Below the pieces are notes generated by a model. That model was not told the origin of the DNA and did not search any database. It saw only the letters and a list, made by a program, of their open reading frames with translations. Position numbers and translations under genes: made by a program. Below are positions 55,501 to 64,000 of a DNA stretch of 64,000 nucleotides, piece after piece. The stretch lies in NCBI RefSeq assembly GCF_001039355.2, contig NW_019775524.1, positions 991,248 through 1,055,247 on the forward strand. The letters are read 5' to 3'. How positions within the stretch are numbered: the first letter of the stretch is position 1; each line of letters opens with the position of its first letter. The stretch comes from Lingula anatina (taxonomy: Eukaryota; Brachiopoda; Lingulata; Lingulida; Lingulidae).

Positions 55501-58500
55501 TCAATTTGTTAAGATTTCAACAGGGATATATCATTTTGAAAATGAATCAGTAGATCACTAGTGAGCCGGTAGAATATTTCTACATTGTATGAGTGTGTTG
55601 GAGGAGTGAGAGAGAATCTGCCCAAATATGATTGTGTTACCTAAGATGAGACAAGCCAAGAAATCTCACAACACAATGTTTTTACCAGCGGGGTAGTGAC
55701 AGTTGTGGCTATGACAAAGTGCCCAGTTACAAAATTATCTTTCAGTCCTTCCCAAATCAAAACAAACAAACAAAAAAATGTATTAAAAATGTATTTTAAG
55801 AACTGTTTTGTTTGCATTCAGGGTGCAATGTGTACAATTAAGGTATGTTATATAGAACAATGCCCTGAGGCTCAGAGGATTCATTGTGACAATTCTCATT
55901 CACAAGAAGGAAAACAGAGATAAGTGTCAAATTTTTGTGTAAATATTTAGAGGCCACACCCTGATGATGTGTTTCTATGGAGAAGGATTCACTGGACATT
56001 CTTTTTCATACCAAGGATCACAGCAATCGGATCCTCTGATACTTGGGGCGAAAGGTTGTATACGCTGATATACAGTGTTCACTACAAAGCCCCTGGAACA
56101 CAAAAATAACTGTTAACCATATGAAACTAAGGGTGAGGGGTAATATTTGCTAATACACAAGAATGACTGCACCTTGATATTAGGGGTGATGAGAAGTGTA
56201 TGGGCTCACTCCCATTGAAACTATCGGTCCTAGTAGATCAGTCAGACTTTACGGGTGCTATCGCTAAATGCAATCAGATTAATATGTTCCTCTGTGGTGT
56301 TGAGTAGAATACCTAAAAAGTGATGATTATTGGAGTAAAAAAAAAAACAAAACAGAGGTATGTTAGTCTGTTAATCTTATTGTATTCAGCAAGAGTCTGC
56401 ACAGAGTTGGATCGATTTATGTAGATTGATAGTTTAAGTGGGAATTAACCCTAATGCACAGAGATGGCTGCACCTTGATGCTCAGGGTGATGAGAATAGT
56501 ATGCTAAAAAACGAATTGTTGCACCCTAGCTGATACTTAATGTGAAGGTAATTTAAGCTAATATGTATCACAGGAATTATTTATATATCACTCAGATTCA
56601 CAGGGTGATGAATGGTGAATACCCTGTACTTACAACAGAGGGCACTGCACAGAATAAAGGCAAGAGAACTCTTATAAACAGGAATCACTGCAAACTCTCT
56701 GATCCACAGGGTGATGGTGTAATTTCTTTCTATTAACATTCATTAATAACTTTTATTTTTCTGTTTTCAGGTTAAAATCTTTAAATGGTCAAGATCCAGG
56801 GTATTGTTTCACAAAAAAAGTTATTTTTTGGGCTAATTTTAGCCTACCAGTACTAAGCCTTAGCCAACTATGTTGTGTTTCACACAAAAAGAAAAGAAAA
56901 AAAATCTGTAAGACCTGCAGACCTCTTGCAGCAAATTTGTATGATATTTTTGCAGCAGACCTGAAATAGTTGACAAATACCGTAACATTGAATTTTTTTG
57001 TTGCCCAATCGAGTTGAGACTCTTAGCCAAATATCAGAATATGAACTTTGCATACTATTTGATTTTAGCAAACAGCCCAAGAACTTCAGACTTTTGGTGA
57101 AACAAATCCTTTGGCTACAATTATTAATTGAATCCTTATCTCACATGGCAATGTTGTCACTTCCAGTGTCAGTACACAAGAACCTGTGAAGTGCATTTGC
57201 AGACAGTTAAGTGACTAGGCCTAAGGCTAGACAGAAATGCCATTATAGCTCTAAAAATCAATAATTTGTCTGCTAAATCAACTACCATACCAATATTGCA
57301 ATTTTTGTTCAGGTGGAAGTTTCTGTATTTGATTATTAAACTTTTTAAAATATCAATTTATTTAAATCAAATGTAACTTAGGTTTTGGTGCTTCTTGGTG
57401 GTAGAATTGTATCCAAGATGTCTGATTTTATCCAAAATATTAGATTTTCACCCTTATTTCCTCCACTTCAGTAGATAGGTGTTAGATACCCTACCTGTTT
57501 GCTTGTTTTGTCTTATCCCATGTTTTCATGCTAAAGCCAATTAAATGCTTTACTGCACTTACTATAATGATAAATAATATCAAGGAACTCCTTGATAATA
57601 TTGAACCTTTGAAATATTCTGTCAGAGATAAAATATGACCTTTTTTGGGCAAGGGAAAACTTTTTTTATTAGTTTGTTTTATTATTTATTGTTTTTTCCA
57701 AATTGAAATTTATTTGATAGATTATTTTGGGGTAAAATGATATGCTGGGAGGCATAGGGCCTGTTCAGAACTAGGCATAGGGCCTGTTCAGAACTAGTTG
57801 GTCCACGAACTAACTATTCCGCAGATCAAATATGGCAGCCTCTTGACAGTGGAATTCCTGTCTCCCATGTGCGCATCCTGTTAGGGCAGAGCTATTAAAT
57901 CTCAGCATGCTTTCAAGTGGATCAGGCCATATTGATCCGTGAACTAGTCAGACCAGCTGGTTCTGAATAGGCCCTTAGCCTCAGATGATCAATTAATATT
58001 CTTGGACTATTTATTATGTGCTGGTTCACATGATCATTTAAATGGAAGAAAAGTAACAGTATGATATTGATATTGTTAATGTATAATATTGATATATTGA
58101 TTATCAAAATGTTGCGTGGGTTGCAGGTGGAATTTATTTGTTTAAAAACGGTGTTGTTACCTAAGTTTCATAACTGTTCAATTTTGTTTATGGTATGCCT
58201 ATACAAAAATAGGCCCTACATTAAAGTTCATTGGCTTTTAAATAAATTATTGATTATATTTTTTTGTTAATCATTTGGTAAACTAATTGTACCATAACAA
58301 ATATATACCTGAAAAATATTCAATTGAGTAGTTATTAAACATATTTGATATATGTACATATGTAAAAGAATTATTTTAAAATGATGCATTGAGACGAATA
58401 AATGTCATATATCAATACTTTGGACTAAAATCTGAAATCTTCTTATAATTTTTAAAATAATTTTTGTTTTAAAATGTAAAGGCAAAATACTCATTTCAGT

Positions 58501-58819
58501 TTTAATAATACATGATCTGTGGTTGCTATTCAGGCGTGCCAGGTCGCTGTACGGGGCCAGTCCTAGCAACAACTTCGGACCAAAAGGATGCCTGATGAAG
58601 ACTCAGACGTGCACAATGTAAGTAGAACACTTTGAGGGTGAAAATTCAGGAAGGGAGAGGGTGTATGGGTGTGTGTGTATGAATAAATATATGTATTTGT
58701 AATAATGAAAAAGAAGATTGGCTGTTGTTGTTGTTGTTTGTATATTCATGCGTGGTGTGTATATCACAGGTATGTGCATGTGTGTGTATGCTCGTGTATG
58801 TGGTCCGTGTATATCACTG

Positions 58820-58856
<37 letters not shown>

Positions 58857-61800
58857 TGTGCTTGCGTGTGTATGAGTATATGCTTGTGTGTCTGTCAGTG
58901 TATATGTTTGTTTGTATTTGCACTCGTGGGGTATGACTTTTTGTTGGGAGAAATTTAGGCAATACTATTGATCTCATTTTCTTTAAATGATTTTCAATAT
59001 TATTTTCCCTACACTGGACTAGTTGAATAGGTACACATGGGCTGACATATGTACAATAATAAGTAAACACAGGTTAAAGTTGGCATGTGGTTTTATCAAA
59101 GTATTTTCCAAGGCAGAAATGCAGGAATGCTTATTAATCTGCTGCTTATATCTCTTAAAAGTAAGGTCTAGTCTAGGATGTGCTAGCAGCAGGGGTAGGG
59201 GGAGTAGGGGGGGGTACAAGCACACTAGAAACAATAGCCTGTATTTAATTAATTGTACCACCAGCGTNTAGTTGTGAATTAATTTGGCCATCTGATTATG
59301 TCATCTGGGCCTGAATCAGTGCAGGATTAAGAATGTCAGTATTTACAGCTTTGGTAGTATGGTAATGATTCTGACTCATTCAATCCCATATTTTAATTTT
59401 TTCAAGAATCATCATTTTTTTCAAACTCAAAAAAAGATTTTGACAAACATTTTTTGTGCTATTAACCCAACTTACAGCTCAGAATTTTCTTATCTTCATT
59501 CTTACATGTTTATATAATACGGTAAAGTATAAAATCTAAATTTTGTTCAAATTTAGAGAGGAATTACCTTATACCATTTCATGCACCTCGATATGGTACG
59601 TTGAATTGACTGCACTTGTTGAACATAATAATACAGCCATATCCACCTGTTTGTACACTATAATAGACAAAGATCTGAATGACAGCGCTCTCATTGTGTG
59701 ACATTATGTGGACACTTCTCGTAACAAGGCACAAATTGTATGGTCCTCGTGACAAAACTGGCATTGCACTGAGGGGGAGTTTGTCACCCATGATTGTCAA
59801 CTCGACCCCATGCTCTAGTAGTACCCCGTTGGCTTCCTGTCAGTAGGCCAGATTAACCTAGACATGAGACAGGAATCTCGGGGCTGGGATTAGGGGAATC
59901 TGGAGTAGATGAGGTAGGTAGGTTGTGAAGGTGTTGTGACGGAACGCCTGGCCAATTTTAGGGATATAGCTATGTTAGGCTGGATGTACTAGTAGGTTTT
60001 AAGTAAGGAATTAGCCCCTTAATTCACATCAAGCAATATAGTTTGCACTTTTGGCTAACAGGCCCTTGGGATTCTGATGTTGGAGTTTCCTCAGGGTCTC
60101 TAGCTGGGTATATTACTCATAGTTTCATTTTTAGCCACAAGTGATTCCGAGATATGCTGCTGAAAGGCTGTCAACAATCAATAGATGAACATATAAATGT
60201 ATCAATCAGTGAATAAATAAATAAATGAATATATGAATAAATAAATGAAATACCTTCAGTGAAACTATTTACATTTCTTTCAACCTTTTGTGGGAGGATG
60301 GGGCGATAGGGTGTCATAGGTGAGCGATCATGTAGAAAGACTTCTAGCATAAAGATTGTTATTCAGGACACATAATGCTTATCTTTATGAACTAAAACTA
60401 AATTAGAGGTTGTGCACCCACTTTTTAATATTTCATATAGAGGGTTGAAAATTTGTATACCTTATGCTAAATTTTCAGTTTCAGTGATGGTTTTGATTGT
60501 TTTGTTTATGGTTTTGAATGATTCATTTTGTCATACTGATGTATGTGAGTTTATTTTCATAAAGACCCTCAAAAATTGTAATGCGAAAATAAAAATGTGT
60601 TTAACATTTTGTGTAAAAAGCACAGTTAAGAAAAAAACTAAGATGGAAAAAAATGAGAGATGTATGACCAGGCTGAGCCCATACCAGTTGTTTGCCTCAT
60701 TGAAGACACCTGTTTGTGGCTATGGTTATTCATCCGGTTGTAATGTATGGACTATTAGTATGTACATGGTCAGTATATCACCAGAAACAGTTCTAAAGGT
60801 GCCTATTTTTCACCATTTTTATCACCTTGAAAACTTCAGTTGGTCACAGGTCAGTTGATGGTAGGGAACACACTTATTTCTTATAAGGATAATAACTTGA
60901 ATAGAAAAAGCAAATAAAAAACTGTTGATGCTTGCCTTTCAAGATATTATCCAGATACATTTGGTGTTGTGATAGATGAATTACAGTGACCTTGTATATG
61001 CTATTCCTTATGTTGATATAAATAGAGTGAATGGACTGTGCCCAGCTATATACATATACATATATATACATATAAATTATATAGTATGAGATGAGCACAA
61101 GAGGGCAAGAATGGGCTGAACATGCAAGATGACAAGGTAGACTCTTTGAGGCAGTCCTGCAAGTCACCTCACCGTTTTATTCTAATTTCTGAAATGTGGG
61201 TTGCATGTTAGGCAAATTCATTGAACTGGTGAAGATGGGTTTCCCGTTTTTATGACCTTTGACCTTATCTTTCAGTACAATACCAGATCCCATGGGTCAG
61301 AGGTTAAACTGGTACAAGCCGCCATTGTCTGTCCTCATCATTAAGAAAATCTACGACGACCATGTTTCCCGACCATTCAAGGATCTTGTAAAATATCTTG
61401 TCTCGGTAAGTTTTCTTTTCAACCTGGTTATTGCATGTATGTTTTTTTTTTTNATTTTTATCACCTTGAAAACTTCAGTTGGTCACAGGTCAGTTGATGG
61501 TAGGGAACACACTTATTTCTTATAAGGATAATAACTTGAATAGAAAAAGCAAATAAAAAACTGTTGATGCTTGCCTTTCAAGATATTATCCAGATACATT
61601 TGGTGTTGTGATAGATGAATTACAGTGACCTTGTATATGCTATTCCTTATGTTGATATAAATAGAGTGAATGGACTGTGCCCAGCTATATACATATACAT
61701 ATATACACATATAAATTATATAGTATGAGATGAGCACAAGAGGGCAAGAATGGGCTGAACATGCAAGATGACAAGGTAGACTCTTTGAGGCAGTCCTGCA

Positions 61801-62494
61801 AGTCACCTCACCGTTTTATTCTAATTTCTGAAATGTGGGTTGCATGTTAGGCAAATTCATTGAACTGGTGAAGATGGGTTTCCCGTTTTTATGACCTTTG
61901 ACCTTATCTTTCAGTACAATACCAGATCCCATGGGTCAGAGGTTAAACTGGTACAAGCCGCCATTGTCTGTCCTCATCATTAAGAAAATCTACGACGACC
62001 ATGTTTCCCGACCATTCAAGGATCTTGTAAAATATCTTGTCTCGGTAAGTTTTCTTTTCAACCTGGTTATTGCATTTATGTTTTTTTTTTTTTAATACGA
62101 ATTAATCCATTCAATTGTAAATTTATAGGTCTATTACTTAAAGGGGCAAATGGAAGATGTGGAGTTTACATTCCAGGCATTCTATCCAAGTTTAATGTTT
62201 CACATGTAATACTTAAAATGAAAAAAAATTTGTACCTTTTTTTCACTGAGTTATAAAAAATAACCCATTGGAATTCTCCTTACCAAGGATTATCCCTTGA
62301 TCATGTCATTATCAGTGATTCTCCTTTCTTATATAAGGAAGAGATTATCAATGGAGGCATTTGTCCAATAACTAGTGAACTTTTTCTATTCATGTGAATG
62401 AAAGCAATACTGAAGAACGTGCTGATACAGTTTTCCGTCCGTGAAATCACATAACTTTTCATTTTGTCCTGAATAAATCAATTGGGCTCAAGAC

Positions 62495-62538
<44 letters not shown>

Positions 62539-63755
62539 ATCATACAAAGTCTTGCTAACAGATTACCCACTGTAAAATGTATTATGTCCTTTAGAATGGG
62601 TGGTGGGAGTTTCAGATCATAATCTGCCTGCTTCTCTTGATCACTCCTGACCTCTACTGGCTGTGACATCATCATCATTACAGAGGTCTGTTCACACAGG
62701 AGTGATCAAAGGTTTAAACCGAAAAATTCACGTCAGACTAGATCAGTGGTCTGGGTTAATATTCATTAATAAGGGTATTGAGTTGTTTCACTGTCTGTAG
62801 CAAATTAATTCATCAATTTCATTTGAAGCTTACTGGTACATTTTTTCACAAATGGTTAACTTTGAATAACTGTCACAATGGCTAAATAATAAATCAAATA
62901 GTAAATCATTAACAAATCAATTTCTCACCAATTAATCATTAAGTTATTGACAAAATTAATCATTTTGGAAGTTTGAAGAAGCATGCCAGAGTGAAGCCAG
63001 GTATTGAAAATCCAGTAATAAAATTAATGAAATTAACCATGAACTTAATATAGCAATGTGTTGTATAACAACATGGTGATATACATGTTTTATTTATGGG
63101 TCCTCATGTGACTGCCCATATAATGAACTAATAGATTTAGTACTTGTTATAACACAAGTTGTCCAGTGTATGTGACAAACAAGAGCATAATTACATTGAG
63201 GCACAGACCAGATATATTTTGCTCTTGTATGTGGCACACAGTAAATGTTAACATTTTCTGTTTCTCTGATACCATTGGAATTACTGTATTTATTTGGTAT
63301 TTTTCTTGTGAATTTAAAGTATTATTTTCTTGCTATTAAAGGAGAAGCAAATGATAGTATATGTGGAGGCAAAGACTTTAGATGAGCCAAGTATCAGTGC
63401 GGACCGAGACTTCTTGGACATCTTAAAAAGTGTCACTCTCTTTCAGGAAGGTAGATGTATTGTTCTGTCACTTTAATTATAGTCATTTATTAAACACATG
63501 AATCTTTTATGGAATTGGTGCATTCATTAATTGAACAAGATTTTCTCTTTTTTTTTTTTTTTTTTCATTTTTATATGTCAAAGAAAACTTTGACCCAAAT
63601 GTTGTGGCACCTATGAGATAATCCGTTTTCAGCTAAAAGTAACATTTTCATGTTTTTTAATATTTGTAGACAAGGACAATCTGACAGATAAGATAGACCT
63701 GGTGGTCTGTCTGGGAGGAGATGGCACTCTGTTATATACCTCTTCACTCTTCCAG
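52533..63755 (+). CDS. NADK: NAD kinase, N-terminal part, continues past the window
   Basis: Firm exons are 52533-52702, 58534-58617, 61276-61405 (or its duplicate 61915-62044), 63342-63450 and 63670-63755. The 42-bp exon 54506-54547 probably belongs too. With that exon and one copy of the duplicate there are 207 codons in frame. RARSLYGASPSNNFGPKGCL, DPMGQRLNWYKPPLSVLIIK and MIVYVEAKTLDEPSI parallel the N-terminal half of animal NADK. CLGGDGTLLYTSSLFQ carries the GGDG nucleotide-binding and catalytic motif (residues 194-197). The enzyme phosphorylates NAD to NADP in the cytosol with ATP. The start is the first ATG in an acidic leader exon without the vertebrate leader sequence. The rest of the catalytic domain lies to the right of the window. 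The first intron is very long and contains several MITEs. Confidence 0.94.
52831..53252. mobile_element. MITE family B copy 3, interrupted by a family A element
   Basis: The left end GGGTTCATTCTCAATGAAA and right end TTTCATTGGGAAAAGCCC are inverted. The right arm is split after AGTTGGATGTATCTATGTAG by the insertion at 53013-53229. It lies in NADK intron 1. Confidence 0.75.
53013..53229. mobile_element. MITE family A copy 2, nested in family B
   Basis: The ends TTCCCATAGATTTAGATTGA and TCGATCTAAAATCTGTGGGAA are inverted. The interior TTAATTACCCCCTTACAG and GGACAGACATTTAAGCC match the 27 kb copy in reverse. ATAG on both sides (53009-53012 and 53230-53233) may be the target-site duplication. 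Confidence 0.75.
53486..53515 (+). other. Possible 30-bp cassette exon of NADK
   Basis: GCCAG|TAAAAG...GGAAG|GTATAT, open in the NADK frame and phase 2 at both sides. The acceptor lacks a pyrimidine tract, so confidence is low. Confidence 0.15.
53808..53846 (+). other. Possible 39-bp cassette exon of NADK
   Basis: Acceptor TCTTTTTGCACATTAG and donor GGG|GTAAGT are both good. It is open in the NADK frame, phase 2 at both ends, so inclusion or skipping keeps frame. Confidence 0.35.
53957..54085. mobile_element. MITE family H copy 1 (GGTAGTGCTAGC ends)
   Basis: The left end GGTAGTGCTAGCCATTTTTT and right end TTAGTGCTAACCC are inverted. The interior TTTAGCCAACTTAAGTCAG and CTTAGCCAAATCA matches, in reverse, the copy at 55243-55409. 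Confidence 0.7.
54506..54547 (+). CDS. NADK: Likely 42-bp NADK exon
   Basis: Acceptor TTACGTAG and donor GAATC|GTAAGT. It reads KQLIKDKSKYMKQES in frame between exon 1 and the exon at 58534. Phase 2 at both sides means the protein stays in frame with or without it. Confidence 0.55.
55243..55409. mobile_element. MITE family H copy 2 (GGGTAGCGCTAGCA ends)
   Basis: GGGTAGCGCTAGCA at the left and TGCTAGCGCTACCC at the right are perfect inverted repeats, each next to a G run. AT-rich interior with TTTGGCTAA repeats. NADK intron. Confidence 0.8.
55822..55842 (+). other. Possible 21-bp microexon of NADK
   Basis: TTTGCATTCAG|GGTG...TTAAG|GTATGT, with good signals at both ends. It is open in frame and phase 2 on both sides. 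Confidence 0.25.
56201..56453. mobile_element. MITE family B copy 4
   Basis: The left end GGGCTCACTCCCATTGAAAC and right end AAGTGGGAATTAACCC are inverted. Inner GTTAGTCTGTTAATC and AGAGTTGGATCGATTTATG match the other B copies. NADK intron. Confidence 0.7.
56771..56800 (+). other. Possible 30-bp cassette exon of NADK
   Basis: A strong acceptor (TTTTTCTGTTTTCAG) and a fair donor CCAGG|GTATTG. It is open in frame and phase 2 on both sides. Confidence 0.3.
57779..57974. mobile_element. MITE family C copy 3, diverged
   Basis: The left AGGGCCTGTTCAGAACTAG and right GGTTCTGAATAGGCCCTT are inverted, with inner GATCAAATATGGC and GCCATATTGATC. A 22-bp piece of the left end occurs twice in tandem (from 57752 and 57774). 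Confidence 0.6.
58819..58849. repeat. (TG)n microsatellite
   Basis: About 15 TG units inside a longer TG-rich region in a NADK intron. It accounts for the Cys/Val- and His/Thr-rich frames here. Confidence 0.9.
59268..59268. other. Single ambiguous base (N)
   Basis: One N in NADK intron sequence; it is not flanked by duplicated sequence. Confidence 0.9.
60815..61452 (+). repeat. Left copy of a 638-bp direct repeat carrying a NADK exon
   Basis: This is followed, after one N at 61453, by a second copy at 61454-62091 at a constant offset of 639. I see only two or so substitutions between copies (near 61070 and 61436). It contains the 130-bp coding exon 61276-61405 with both splice sites. Confidence 0.9.
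61454..62091 (+). repeat. Right copy of the 638-bp direct repeat
   Basis: Contains the duplicate exon 61915-62044, identical in protein to the first. Because the exon is 130 nt, using both copies in one mRNA shifts frame and meets TAA after 22 codons of the second copy. Confidence 0.9.
62498..62537. repeat. (GT)n microsatellite
   Basis: About 20 GT units in a NADK intron. Confidence 0.95.
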
Positions 63756-64000
63756 GTAAATAGGCATGGTTTTAAATTTTCTGTTTTCATTTTTTGATTG
63801 TTTTTTTTTTTCCATCTCATGGTGGCTAATAAATTAACATGAATTTTTAAAGATGAGCTATTCTTTTCAGACTTAATTCTACTCCTCATCAGAGGCCTGG
63901 ATCACATAACTGACTTATCAAATACCACTAATAAATCATTTTATTTGATCATGTTTGGAACACATTTGGAATATCATTATCAATCATATTTTAAATAAAA

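Noticed and set aside
58603-59070. 155-codon His/Thr-rich minus-strand frame
   Set aside because: Created by the TG-rich microsatellite region.
60412-60858. 148-codon open frame in a NADK intron
   Set aside because: No family features, and it ends inside the duplicated segment; likely chance in AT-rich intron.

Overview
This is metazoan nuclear DNA. Genes are split by GT-AG introns from tens of bases to several kilobases, there are no operons, and both intergenic DNA and introns are filled with short inverted-repeat transposons (MITEs), microsatellites and homopolymer runs. The proteins are animal ones (espin, NAD kinase, a METTL27-type methyltransferase, a rhodopsin-class peptide receptor). 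The lack of vertebrate repeats, the MITE load and the divergence from vertebrate proteins suggest a marine invertebrate bilaterian, such as a lophotrochozoan or invertebrate deuterostome. I cannot name the species. Two N-containing joins (27160-27198 and 61453) are flanked by near-identical duplicated sequence, so this is a draft assembly.

Layout. (1) 1144-5188, minus: a complete five-exon METTL27-like SAM methyltransferase, 222 aa, with one GC-AG intron. (2) 5.2-16.4 kb: no supported gene; MITEs and a 1.28-kb element with perfect terminal inverted repeats (11484-12764). (3) 16455-16672: a CCAAT/TATA promoter and a likely non-coding first exon, joined across a 7.1-kb repeat-rich intron to 23792, giving an intact single-exon class-A GPCR at 24127-25266 (plus). 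(4) 26-31 kb: nested MITEs around an assembly gap, then plain AT-rich DNA. (5) 32030-52170, minus: espin in 13 exons, 1815 codons. It has N-terminal ankyrin repeats, a polyproline tract, a WH2-like segment, one 949-codon exon of low-complexity sequence, and C-terminal PW-type motifs of the actin-bundling module. (6) 52533 to the right edge, plus: NAD kinase, head-to-head with espin (362 bp between start codons) and cut off after the GGDG motif. One of its exons lies in a 638-bp tandem duplication.

The genes do unrelated jobs: small-molecule or protein methylation, neuropeptide-type signalling, actin bundling in microvilli or stereocilia, and NADP synthesis. The only likely shared control is the divergent espin/NADK promoter. 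No new multi-gene system is visible. The points most worth following are the giant espin exon, the GPCR that has lost D and Y of its DRY motif, the out-of-phase duplicated NADK exon, the 648-base A run beside an espin splice site, and several MITE families with nested insertions.
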